Source: Hymenobacter nivis
GTDB taxonomy: Bacteria; Bacteroidota; Bacteroidia; Cytophagales; Hymenobacteraceae
DNA length: 64,000 bases
NCBI RefSeq assembly: GCF_003149515.1
Contig: NZ_CP029145.1
Coordinates: 4,960,001-5,024,000 of the forward strand
Direction of reading: 5' to 3'
Each line of letters opens with the position of its first letter. Position 1 is the first letter of the stretch. The notes under the pieces are model-generated. The model did not search any database, was not told the origin of the DNA, and saw nothing but the letters and a program-made list of their open reading frames with translations. Position numbers and translations under genes: made by a program. Positions 49,482-59,681 of the stretch are shown in pieces.

Positions 49482-50954
49482 ATGAATTACAAATTTGATA
49501 TTCCCGCTCAGACCAAATCCATCATTAAAGTGATTGGGGTGGGCGGCGGTGGCTCCAACGCCGTGAAGCACATGCACAAGCAGGGCATCAAGGACGTGGA
49601 GTTCATCATTTGCAACACCGACCAGCAGGCCCTGCAAAGCTCGACGGTGCCCAACAAGCTCCAGATTGGGGTGGACCTGACCGAAGGCCTCGGCGCCGGG
49701 GCTAAGCCCGAGCGTGGCCGCCAAGCCGCGCTGGAAAGCAAAGAGCAAATCCGCGAGCTGCTGAACCAGGGCACCAAAATGCTCTTTATCACGGCGGGCA
49801 TGGGCGGTGGCACCGGTACCGGGGCGGCCCCGGTTATTGCGCAAGTGGCGCAGGAGCTGGGTATTCTGACGGTGGGTATTGTGACGGCGCCCTTCCTATT
49901 TGAAGGCAAGAAGAAGCGGTTGCAGGCCGAGGAAGGCATTAAGGAGCTGAGCGCGCACTGTGACACAGTGTTGGTAATTCTCAACGACAAGCTGCCTCAG
50001 ATTTACGGCAACCTGACGATGAGCGCGGCCTTTGCTAAGGCCGATACGGTGCTTACCACAGCCGCCAAGTCGATTGCCGAAATCATTACGGTGACGAGCG
50101 ATGTGAACGTGGACTTTGAGGACGTGAAAACGACCATGAAGCAGTCGGGCGCTGCCGTGATGGGCAGCAGCATCACCGACGGCGAAAACCGCGCCCGCCG
50201 TGCCGCGGAAGAGGCCCTGAACTCGCCGCTGCTCAATAACACCGACATTCACGGGGCCCAGAAAATCCTGCTCTCCATCATGTCGGGTACCGAGCACGAG
50301 CTGGAAATGGACGAGCTGACGGAAATCACCGAGTACATCCAGGACAAGGCTGGGCAGGACGCGGAGATGATTTTCGGCCACGGCGTGGACGAAACGCTGG
50401 GCCAGAGCATCCGGGTGACGGTAATTGCTACGGGTTTTGCCCGCGAGGCGCACACCATCACTACGCCGGGCCAGCGCTCCGCTGCTGAGGCCACCCCCGA
50501 ACCAGCCGCGCGCCAGCCCACGCCGCCTGCTAATGCAGCTGGCGCCCCCGCCGCACCCTTCGTACCGAGCTTCGGACCACCCCCGGCCGAGCCGGCCCGC
50601 GTGCATCTCACCTTGGATGGCCCTGGCCTGCCGGGCAATACTCCGCCGCTAACGGGCCAGCCTATCACGGGCCCTGGCGAGCCAGTGCTATTGCCGGCCA
50701 ATACGACCACGGCGCCGGCCCGCCCCCGCCCCATGGATGCTCAGGCCGAAGAGCGCCGACGCCGCATGCAGGAGCTGAGCCACGGCTTGCCGCCCGACGC
50801 CGTGACTCAGTATGAGGCCCCGGCCTACTTGCGCCGCCAGGTGAAACTAGAAACTGTGGTGCCTAGCTCGGAGCAAAATATTTCCCGCTTCAACCTATCG
50901 GATGACAACGAATTGCTTGGCGATAATCGTTTCTTGCACGACAATGTGGATTAA
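49482..50954 (+). CDS. ftsZ: cell division GTPase FtsZ
   Basis: A 490-residue tubulin-like GTPase that forms the Z ring. IIKVIGVGGGGSNAVKHM starts the GTPase domain, GGGTGTG at 108-114 is the tubulin signature, and NVDFEDVKTTMKQSGAAVMG holds the T7 region with the catalytic Asp. The core ends near residue 325; a linker of about 130 residues rich in Pro and Ala follows. The tail has AYLRRQVKLETVVPSSEQN and a final acidic FNLSDDNELLGDNRFL part, taken as the partner-binding peptide. Last gene of the cluster, with a long hairpin terminator. Confidence 0.97.
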   Translation: MNYKFDIPAQTKSIIKVIGVGGGGSNAVKHMHKQGIKDVEFIICNTDQQALQSSTVPNKLQIGVDLTEGLGAGAKPERGRQAALESKEQIRELLNQGTKMLFITAGMGGGTGTGAAPVIAQVAQELGILTVGIVTAPFLFEGKKKRLQAEEGIKELSAHCDTVLVILNDKLPQIYGNLTMSAAFAKADTVLTTAAKSIAEIITVTSDVNVDFEDVKTTMKQSGAAVMGSSITDGENRARRAAEEALNSPLLNNTDIHGAQKILLSIMSGTEHELEMDELTEITEYIQDKAGQDAEMIFGHGVDETLGQSIRVTVIATGFAREAHTITTPGQRSAAEATPEPAARQPTPPANAAGAPAAPFVPSFGPPPAEPARVHLTLDGPGLPGNTPPLTGQPITGPGEPVLLPANTTTAPARPRPMDAQAEERRRRMQELSHGLPPDAVTQYEAPAYLRRQVKLETVVPSSEQNISRFNLSDDNELLGDNRFLHDNVD

Positions 50955-50970
50955 CACGTTGCTTTGCATT

Positions 50971-51024
50971 TGCAAATGGAGAAGCCCGCCCCGAAAACAT
51001 TCGTGGTGGGCTTCTCCATTTGCA
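50971..51024. terminator. terminator after ftsZ
   Basis: TGCAAATGGAGAAGCCCGCC pairs with GGTGGGCTTCTCCATTTGCA with one wobble position around a 14-base loop. No long T run follows, but the 20-bp stem marks the end of the division cluster. Confidence 0.75.
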
Positions 51025-51095
51025 GTGTCATTTGTTTGTAGTGACTATGCAAAGTCCCTACGGCCAATAAAGGGCCTTGTTTGCACGCTGCAAAG

Positions 51096-51623
51096 CTAAA
51101 ACGCCAGCAGCGCCGCCGCTTGCTCGCGCAACAACTCCGTCAGTAGCGGGGTGGTCAATTGGCCTTCGGCGGTTAATTCTTTGTCGATAAAGGGAAGGCG
51201 TACGCGCTGAGGTAACACGGCTGAGTTCAGGTACATCAGCACGTCGGTGAGGTGACTTAGCGCCAGGCTGCCACCTTGGCTACCAACACCCAGGCCTACA
51301 AGGGCGGTCTTCTTGCCGCGCAGGCCACCGCGGTAGGGGAGGCCGTCGATGAACAACTTCAGGGCCCCGGGAAATGAGCAATTGTATTCGGGTACGAAGA
51401 AAACTACTTTGTCGCTGGCGTCGAGACTGGTAGCGAGGCGGTTGAAGGCTTCGTGCTTGCCAGCGTTGTGGTACAGGGTACTTTCTAGGGCGTCGGCGGG
51501 CAAGTTGGCCAAGTCCAGGAATTGGGTTTTGGCGCCCAGCGTGTCCAGTAGGGAGGCGTAGAGGCTCGCCACGCGGCGGGCACGAGAGTTGGGGCGGTTG
51601 GTGCCGATAATCAGGGTAATCAA
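51096..51623 (-). CDS. NADPH-dependent FMN reductase
   Basis: A 175-residue flavodoxin-fold oxidoreductase. ITLIIGTNRPNSRARRVAS is the FMN phosphate loop, FFVPEYNCSFPGALKLFID the second FMN contact, and GLRGKKTALVGLGVGSQGG the third. It would reduce FMN, quinones or azo compounds with NAD(P)H; the physiological substrate is unknown. Stands alone on the minus strand between the ftsZ terminator and the sdhB terminator. Start 51623 (ATT-like context aside) reads MITLIIGTNRPN, the normal family start. Confidence 0.88.
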   Translation of the reverse strand: MITLIIGTNRPNSRARRVASLYASLLDTLGAKTQFLDLANLPADALESTLYHNAGKHEAFNRLATSLDASDKVVFFVPEYNCSFPGALKLFIDGLPYRGGLRGKKTALVGLGVGSQGGSLALSHLTDVLMYLNSAVLPQRVRLPFIDKELTAEGQLTTPLLTELLREQAAALLAF

Positions 51624-51736
51624 AGCAGAAGCGGGTTATAAAGCAAAGGTCAACGTCTAAACCGTTCCTGCGGCCGTTGGTTGCGCTGCCGTGGCCAATA
51701 GGATGTCAGGGCATCGGAAGTAGGACAAAATAAAAA

Positions 51737-51791
51737 ACCAACTACAAAAAAGGCGCTGCGACCATGCCGCTGCGCCTTTTTTGTAGTTGGT
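51737..51791. terminator. terminator after sdhB
   Basis: ACCAACTACAAAAAAGGCGC and GCGCCTTTTTTGTAGTTGGT pair with a short GCAGC-type loop. It lies just behind the sdhB stop and can act on both strands. Confidence 0.88.
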
Positions 51792-51799
51792 AGAAGCTT

Positions 51800-52585
51800 T
51801 TACACCAAGTTGTTCGACGTGGCTTTGGCGGTCAAAAACTCGCGGTTCAGAATGGCAATGTTTTCCAGCGAAATGCCCACCGGACATTCGGCGGCACAAG
51901 AGCCGATGTTGGAGCAAGCCCCAAAACCTTCGATGTCCATCTGCGCCACCATGTTTTCAACGCGGGTTTTACGTTCCACGTCGCCTTGGGGCAGCAAAGC
52001 CAATTGCGATACTTTGGCCGATACGAACAGCATGGCCGAGGCATTCTTGCAGGCCGCCACGCACGCGCCGCACCCGATGCAAGTGGCCGCTTCAAAGGCA
52101 CGGTCTGCAATGTCTTTCGGAATCGGAATCTCGTTGCCGTCGGGAGCCCCGCCGGTGTTCACGCTTACGTAGCCACCCGCTTGAATGATGCGGTCAAAGG
52201 CCGAGCGGTCTACACTCAGGTCTTTATTGATTGGGAAGGAGTTAGCGCGCCAGGGTTCAATGGTAATGGTATCACCGTCCGAGAACTTGCGCATGTGAAG
52301 CTGGCACGTAGTGGTGCCTTTCTCCGGGCCGTGCGAGCGGCCGTTAATGAACAAGTCGCACGAGCCACAAATGCCTTCGCGGCAGTCGTGGTCGAAGGCT
52401 ACCGGGTCTTCGCCCTTGTGCAGCAAGTCCTCGTTTAGCACATCGAGCATTTCCAGGAAAGACATTTCGGGTGAAATGTCTTTCACTTGGTACTCTACAA
52501 TCTTTCCCTGCGCTTGGCGGTTAGGCTGCCGCCACACGTTCAGGGTCAGGTTCATCGGTTTAGCGTTGGGGTTGGAGCCGGCCAT
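51800..52585 (-). CDS. sdhB: succinate dehydrogenase iron-sulfur subunit SdhB
   Basis: A 261-residue subunit carrying three iron-sulfur clusters that pass electrons from SdhA to quinone. The [2Fe-2S] ligands are C68, C73, C76 (DCREGICGSCDLFING) and C94. CIGCGACVAACKNASAM and CSNIGSCAAECPVGISLENI hold the [4Fe-4S] and [3Fe-4S] ligands. It belongs to the sdhB/frdB type with an extended N-terminus, as in other Bacteroidota (fumarate reductase type B layout). It is last in the sdhCAB unit, 125 bases after sdhA, with a REP-like hairpin between. Confidence 0.95.
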   Translation of the reverse strand: MAGSNPNAKPMNLTLNVWRQPNRQAQGKIVEYQVKDISPEMSFLEMLDVLNEDLLHKGEDPVAFDHDCREGICGSCDLFINGRSHGPEKGTTTCQLHMRKFSDGDTITIEPWRANSFPINKDLSVDRSAFDRIIQAGGYVSVNTGGAPDGNEIPIPKDIADRAFEAATCIGCGACVAACKNASAMLFVSAKVSQLALLPQGDVERKTRVENMVAQMDIEGFGACSNIGSCAAECPVGISLENIAILNREFLTAKATSNNLV

Positions 52586-52601
52586 TTCTTAATTTCACTT
52601 T

Positions 52602-52706
52602 TGTCATCCTGAGCACAGCGAAGGATCTTATCACGGCGACGCTCGTTGGGTTAGTAACTAAACTGGCGCCAGCGTGATAAGCTGCTTCGCGACGCTCAGC
52701 ATGACA
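52602..52706. repeat. REP-like long hairpin repeat, copy 3, inside the sdh unit
   Basis: Left arm TGTCATCCTGAGCACAGCG then AAGGATCTTATCAC; right arm GTGATAAGCTGCTTCGCGAC then GCTCAGCATGACA. It shares TCATxCTGAGC and GCTCAGCATGAC blocks with the copies at 10693 and 29637. It fills nearly the whole gap between sdhA and sdhB. Confidence 0.82.
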
Positions 52707-52710
52707 GGGG

Positions 52711-54645
<1,935 letters not shown>

Positions 54646-54646
54646 G

Positions 54647-55402
54647 TTATTTCAGGGCTAGCGTGAGGGTATGGACCAGGGGTGACACGGCCGATGAAAG
54701 TTGGCCGTTGGCATCCGTAAACAGAAAGAAATAGAGGGGCATTGCCGCAAAGGCGGCCGACACCACTACGGCAAAGCCGTAGCCGACGGCCTTAATGAGC
54801 GGGGTATATTTGCGGTGGTTCAGGCCCAGCGTTTGGAAGCCTGAGCCGAAGCCGTGCCATAAGTGGTAGCCCAGCGAAAACTGCGCCGCCACGTACAGCA
54901 GCACGTACCACCACACGTGGAATGACGAAACGACGGCCGTGTATAGGTTGTCGTAGTCGCGGGTTTCGACGTTGGTGCCGCCAATCTTGTCCAAGCCGCC
55001 GAAACGGGCGCGCCAAAAGAAGTTGTAGAGGTGAACAATCAGGAAGATGAGGATGAGGCTACCCAAGATGCCCATGTTGCGCGAGGTCCATTCTGAGTTC
55101 TGCTCCGAGTGGTTTGCTACGTATTTCTGGGGGCGGGCCGTCTTATTGCGGCGCGTCAGCATCACCGCCTCGTAGATGTGGAAGCCGAAGCCCAGCACCA
55201 GGCCCCACTCGATGGTGCGGATGATGGGGTTGGTGCCCATGAAATGCGAATAGACATTGAAGGCCGTGCCGCCATCGTGCTTGAACAGCTGCAAGTTGCC
55301 TACGAGGTGTACTACCAGGAACGTGCAAAGGAACAGGCCCGTGAGGGACATGACAATCTTGCGCCCGATGCTACTGGAGAAAGTTTTGGAAATCCAACTC
55401 AT
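54647..55402 (-). CDS. sdhC: succinate dehydrogenase cytochrome b subunit SdhC
   Basis: A 251-residue membrane anchor of the type-B (cytochrome b558, one polypeptide) form. Five helices are evident: IVMSLTGLFLCTFLVVHLVG, IRTIEWGLVLGFGFHIYEAV, ILGSLILIFLIVHLYNFF, WWYVLLYVAAQFSLGYHLWH and AVGYGFAVVVSAAFAAMPLY. Conserved His residues for two hemes lie in VVHLVG, FHIYEA, VHLYNF and GYHLWHG. Start ATG 55402 (MSWISKTFSSSIGRK) is chosen; an in-frame GTG at 55498 would include the promoter. First gene of the unit. Confidence 0.93.
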   Translation of the reverse strand: MSWISKTFSSSIGRKIVMSLTGLFLCTFLVVHLVGNLQLFKHDGGTAFNVYSHFMGTNPIIRTIEWGLVLGFGFHIYEAVMLTRRNKTARPQKYVANHSEQNSEWTSRNMGILGSLILIFLIVHLYNFFWRARFGGLDKIGGTNVETRDYDNLYTAVVSSFHVWWYVLLYVAAQFSLGYHLWHGFGSGFQTLGLNHRKYTPLIKAVGYGFAVVVSAAFAAMPLYFFLFTDANGQLSSAVSPLVHTLTLALK

Positions 55403-55444
55403 AAAACGGTCCGCAGAGCGGAGAAATAGTAGGTTTGTGCTGCC

Positions 55445-55476
55445 CAAAGGTAGGGCCGAGGGACTAAGCAGGCAAA
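55445..55476 (-). promoter_or_regulatory. promoter of sdhCAB
   Basis: On the minus strand TTTG (55476-55473), a 20-base spacer and TACCTTTG (55452-55445) match the Bacteroidota -33/-7 form well. The ATG of sdhC lies about 43 bases downstream. Confidence 0.7.
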
Positions 55477-55657
55477 AAACCAAGCCGTTGGCCAACACGT
55501 ACCGGGAGTAGTGAATTTACCAGCCTTCCCCGTCGTTAGCAGCGTTGCGGGCTACCCAGATAACCAGCACGGGTAAAAAAAAGTTAGCTTAGCACACAGG
55601 TTTATTACGAGCCCGCGGCGGGACGGCCAGCGGGTTCTCAATCACAACGAAACGGTT

Positions 55658-58525
55658 ATGAAGGCACTCTCCGCGATTTGGTACAATTGGCAGTTGGCCG
55701 CCACGGGATTATTGCTGGTGCTGGGGGCCCTGCTGCCGGGTACGGCGCGCGCCTCCCACATTCGCGCCGGCAACATTGAGGCCAAGGTGGATACCACCGC
55801 TGCCCACAACCCGAACCGGATATTTTACAAACTCACCATTTATCAGGACCTAAATCCTAGCAGTGCTGACCAGCCCACTGCCAAATTATACTTTGGCGAT
55901 GGAACTGTTTCGCCGGAAGTTCCTCGGGTGCCGGGCACTGGCCTTAAGAATACTATTCCTATTCCAGGCAATCCAGACACTGGTCTTAATATATACTATT
56001 TTGATCATACTTACCCGGGTGCTGGTACCTATCAAGTAAGCTTTATTGGGGAAAATCGTAATAGAAATATTCTAAACTTTATAGGAACGCAATCGGATAC
56101 GCAGTCATTTTACATTAATTCAGACATTCGAATAGATCCTGGGCTAGGACTTAACCACAGCCCAGTGCTGCGTACTCCAGCCGTAGATAAAGCTGGTCAA
56201 AACCAAGTATTTTTGCATAACCCCGGGGCCTACGATGCCGATGGTGATTCGTTGGCTTTCAAGCTTCGTCCCAGCCGACAGGCCCCGTCGATGCCCAACA
56301 ACAACACTCCCGTACCAGTCGACATTGCGGGCTTTGTGTACCCGCAGGCAACGCCCGGGAACGCGGCGGCGCGACAAGTGCCATACAATGGTGTGCCCGC
56401 GTCCAATGGAGGGGCGGCTATTTTTGTGCAAGACGTGCATACTGGCCAGATCACATGGAATGCACCTGCGCAGACCGGATTCTATAACGTTGCCTTCACT
56501 GTGGAGGAATGGCGACGAGGTGAATTCGGGTTTCGTCAAATCGGAGCAGTGGTGCGCGATATGCAGATCATCGTCATCGCGACCAACAACCTACGGCCCA
56601 TCCTCACGATTCCGCCAGACCTGTGCGTAGTAGCCGGCACGACCGTGACGGGCACGGTGACGGCTACCGATGGGGCCGCCGCTGGCAGTGCTGCGCAAAC
56701 GCCTATCACCCTCAACGCATTTTCAGGTATTCTGCCGCCGGCCCGTTTCACGCAGGCGTCCAAGGGGCCTCCTACGGCCACCGGCACCTTCACGTGGGCC
56801 ACCGATTGCAGCAATGTGGCTAAGGAGCCTTATTCGGTGGTTTTTAGAGCGCAGGATAGCCCGCCCAGTCCTGATTTTCCATTGGTAGATGAGCAGGTGT
56901 GGCGCATTACTGTAGTGGGGCCCCCACCCCAAAATCTAAAGGCCGTGCCATCCGGCAACCAGGTGACGCTGACTTGGGACCGGTACATCTGCGCCAATGC
57001 CAGCTTCATCCGCATTTACCGTAAGGAGAACTCGTCGAATTTCGTGCCGGGGCCCTGCGATACGGGCATTCCGGCGAGTGCGGGCTACACGCTGGTGGGC
57101 TCAGTGACGGCGGATTTGTCGGCCTTTAAAGACGACAACGCCGGGCAGGGCCTGGCGCGGGGCAAAACGTATTGCTACCGCATCTACGCCGATTTCCCGC
57201 TGCCTGCGCTCGGGGCCAGTATTGCCTCGGCTGAGGCGTGCGCCACCATTGGCGGCTCGTCGGCTCGCCTCAAGAACGTAGACGTGGACCAAACCAGCGC
57301 CACGGGCCAGATTACGGTGCGCTGGTCGCCGGCCAAGCTGGCCAACACGCAGCTGCTGAACACGCCCTCGGGCTACCGCCTCTCGCGGGCCGTGGGCCTG
57401 TCGCCCGCCGCCACGGCCTACACGGTGGTGCGCGCCGCCCCGTTTGCCCTCACCGATTCGGTGTACGTCGATGCCACCGTCAATACCGCCGCCAGCCAGT
57501 ACACTTACAAGCTCGACCTGTTCTACGCCTCGGCGGCGGGCAGCACCACCGAAATTGTGGAGCCGGCCGGCACTGCCAGCAGCGTGCGCACCGCGCTGGT
57601 GCCCGACAGCCCCAATAAGCAGATTACCGTGAACTGGACCTACCAGACGCCGTGGGATAACACCCAGAAGCCCACCCTGGTGTTCCGCAGCGGCACGGCT
57701 GGGGGCCCCTTTGCGCAAGTCGGGTCGGTAACGTCCACCACCACCGGCGGGACTTACGTGGACAAGGACCCGGCGCTCGTGAAGGGCAACACCTACTGCT
57801 ACTACGTGCAGACCAATGGCCAGTATAACCCTACCGGCTACCTCAGCGCGCTCATTAACAAGAGCCAAATTATCTGCACCACGCTGACGGACCAGCCCTG
57901 CGTGCCGGTGCTAACGCTGGCCCTGGTGAACTGCGACAGCCTGGCCCGCAACCCGCCCGCCAACGGCCAGGTCTACTCCAACTCCCTGCGCTGGACCGCA
58001 AGTGCCACGCCCACCGGCTGTAGCGCGCCCATTGCGTACTACCGCGTGTTCTACGGCGCCACGGCCACCGGGGCCCTCACGCTGCTCGACTCAACCAACA
58101 CCATGAGCTATGTGCACCGCAACCTGCCCGAGCTGGGCGGCTGCTACGCCGTGCAGGCCGTGAGCACGGGCGGGCTGCGCAGCGCCCTGAGCAACGTGGC
58201 GTGCCAGAACAATTGCCCGTTCTTCATCCTGCCCAACATCTTCACGCCCAACGGCGACGTCTTTAACGAAGTCTTCCAGCCCAAGTCGTCCAGCCCGCTG
58301 CGGAGCGTGCACTTCAAGGCGTTCAACCGCTGGGGGGTGAAGGTTTTTGAGAGCACCACCACGTCCCGCATCTTCATCAACTGGGACGGCGGCGGGGCCG
58401 TGGGTGAGAGCGGCAGCAGCGGCAAGGTGTCGGACGGCCTGTACTACTACTTGGCCGAAGTCGAATTCGCCGATGCGGCCAACACGAAAATCACCTACAA
58501 AGGCTGGGTACAGATTGTGCGCTAG
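55658..58525 (+). CDS. large exported protein with T9SS type B (gliding-associated) C-terminal domain
   Basis: A 955-residue cargo protein. Residues 1-32 are a signal peptide ending ARAS. The next 350 residues have a PKD/Ig-like look with DNA of lower GC (ARFYFGDGTVSPEVP-like wording, IRIDPGLGLNHSPVLRTPAVD, AYDADGDSLAFKL). Fibronectin-III-like modules follow (LKAVPSGNQVTLTWDRYICA, ITVRWSPAKL, ITVNWTYQTPW). The last 100 residues, from ILPNIFTPNGDVFNEVFQP to GLYYYLAEVEF and KGWVQIVR, are the CHU_C/T9SS type B domain. Surface adhesin or matrix protein is the likely role. A terminator hairpin follows. Confidence 0.88.
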   Translation: MKALSAIWYNWQLAATGLLLVLGALLPGTARASHIRAGNIEAKVDTTAAHNPNRIFYKLTIYQDLNPSSADQPTAKLYFGDGTVSPEVPRVPGTGLKNTIPIPGNPDTGLNIYYFDHTYPGAGTYQVSFIGENRNRNILNFIGTQSDTQSFYINSDIRIDPGLGLNHSPVLRTPAVDKAGQNQVFLHNPGAYDADGDSLAFKLRPSRQAPSMPNNNTPVPVDIAGFVYPQATPGNAAARQVPYNGVPASNGGAAIFVQDVHTGQITWNAPAQTGFYNVAFTVEEWRRGEFGFRQIGAVVRDMQIIVIATNNLRPILTIPPDLCVVAGTTVTGTVTATDGAAAGSAAQTPITLNAFSGILPPARFTQASKGPPTATGTFTWATDCSNVAKEPYSVVFRAQDSPPSPDFPLVDEQVWRITVVGPPPQNLKAVPSGNQVTLTWDRYICANASFIRIYRKENSSNFVPGPCDTGIPASAGYTLVGSVTADLSAFKDDNAGQGLARGKTYCYRIYADFPLPALGASIASAEACATIGGSSARLKNVDVDQTSATGQITVRWSPAKLANTQLLNTPSGYRLSRAVGLSPAATAYTVVRAAPFALTDSVYVDATVNTAASQYTYKLDLFYASAAGSTTEIVEPAGTASSVRTALVPDSPNKQITVNWTYQTPWDNTQKPTLVFRSGTAGGPFAQVGSVTSTTTGGTYVDKDPALVKGNTYCYYVQTNGQYNPTGYLSALINKSQIICTTLTDQPCVPVLTLALVNCDSLARNPPANGQVYSNSLRWTASATPTGCSAPIAYYRVFYGATATGALTLLDSTNTMSYVHRNLPELGGCYAVQAVSTGGLRSALSNVACQNNCPFFILPNIFTPNGDVFNEVFQPKSSSPLRSVHFKAFNRWGVKVFESTTTSRIFINWDGGGAVGESGSSGKVSDGLYYYLAEVEFADAANTKITYKGWVQIVR

Positions 58526-58556
58526 GGCCCCGGCCTGCTAGTTTTTGTCGGCAAAC

Positions 58557-58601
58557 AAAAGCCGGGCGGCTCCTTACGGGAGTTGCCCGGCTTTTGCTTT
58601 T
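58557..58601 (+). terminator. terminator after the T9SS type B gene
   Basis: AAAAGCCGGGC(G)GCTCC pairs with GGGAGTTGCCCGGCTTTT around TTAC and is followed by GCTTTT. The next 165 bases to fabD are extremely GC-rich and hold no gene. Confidence 0.8.
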
Positions 58602-58766
58602 CAGGGGCCCCGGGGTGGGCGGTGGGGCCCCCGGCCGGCGGCGCCGATTTGGTGGGCCGCGGGCTTTTGTGCAGCTTGCGCCCCGTTTGCCCCGGGCGGG
58701 CGCGGCGGGTCCGCCACCCGCCCGGGGCCCCTTCCCATCCAAACAAGCCGCCGCGCTTCCCTCCCC

Positions 58767-59681
58767 GTGAATCCTTCCTCTTCGTCTTCGCTGTTGACTC
58801 CGGCCTTTGTATTTCCTGGCCAAGGCAGCCAGTTTCCGGGCATGGCCCGCGAGCTATTTGCCCAAAACGATGCTGTCCGCCAGCTCCTCACCCAGGCAAA
58901 CGACATCCTCGGCTTTTCGCTCACCGAGCTGATGTTCAACGGCTCCGAGGACGACCTGCGCCGCACCGACGTGACGCAGCCGGCCATTTTTGCGCATTCG
59001 GTGGCCCAGTTCGTGGCCGTGCCCGACCGGGCGGTGGGCATGGCCGCGGGCCACTCGCTGGGCGAGTTTTCGGCCCTGGTAGCGGCCGGCGTGCTGGACT
59101 TCGCCGATGCCCTGCGCCTGGTGGCCCGCCGCGCCCAGGCCATGCAGGCCGCCTGCGAGGAGCAGCCCGGCACGATGGCCGCCATCCTGGGCCTGGCCGA
59201 CGACGTAGTGGAGCGCATCTGTCAGGAAATCAGCGCCGGGGGCGATGTGGTGGTGGCCGCCAACTACAACTGCCCCGGCCAGCTGGTGGTATCGGGTGCG
59301 GTGCGCGGCGTGGAGCTGGCCTGCGAGCAGCTGAAGGCCGCCGGGGCCAAGCGCGCCCTACTACTGCCGGTGGGCGGCGCCTTCCACTCGCCGCTGATGC
59401 AGTCGGCCGCCACAGCCCTGGGCGAGGCCATCGAGAAAACAACCTTCCGCGAAGCCCGCTGCTCCGTGTACCAAAACGTGGATGGCCAGCCCCACCGGGC
59501 CCCCGCCAAAATCAAGGCCAACCTGCTGGCCCAGCTCACGGCCCCCGTGCGTTGGACGCAATCGGTGCAGCGCATGGCCGCCGACGGGGCCCCCGACTTC
59601 GTAGAATGCGGCCCCGGTAAGGTACTCCAGGGCTTGGTGAAGAAGATTGTGCCCCTGGCCACCGTCGCCTCGGCGCAGTGA
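58767..59681 (+). CDS. fabD: malonyl-CoA:ACP transacylase FabD
   Basis: A 304-residue enzyme loading malonyl groups onto acyl carrier protein for fatty acid synthesis. FVFPGQGSQFPGMAREL opens the fold, Ser97 lies in AAGHSLGEFSAL, an Arg pair in ARRAQAM follows, His207 is in GGAFHSPLM, and FVECGPGKVLQGLVKKI ends the domain. Start GTG 58767 (MNPSSSSSLLTPAFVFPGQG) is chosen; a long upstream frame is GC-driven noise. Its last bases overlap the next gene (GTGA). Confidence 0.93.
   Translation: MNPSSSSSLLTPAFVFPGQGSQFPGMARELFAQNDAVRQLLTQANDILGFSLTELMFNGSEDDLRRTDVTQPAIFAHSVAQFVAVPDRAVGMAAGHSLGEFSALVAAGVLDFADALRLVARRAQAMQAACEEQPGTMAAILGLADDVVERICQEISAGGDVVVAANYNCPGQLVVSGAVRGVELACEQLKAAGAKRALLLPVGGAFHSPLMQSAATALGEAIEKTTFREARCSVYQNVDGQPHRAPAKIKANLLAQLTAPVRWTQSVQRMAADGAPDFVECGPGKVLQGLVKKIVPLATVASAQ

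Noticed and set aside
58602..58766. An N-terminal extension of FabD by 74 residues
   Set aside because: The extension is Pro/Gly/Ala-rich, begins next to the terminator of the preceding gene, and the GTG at 58767 gives a normal family N-terminus.
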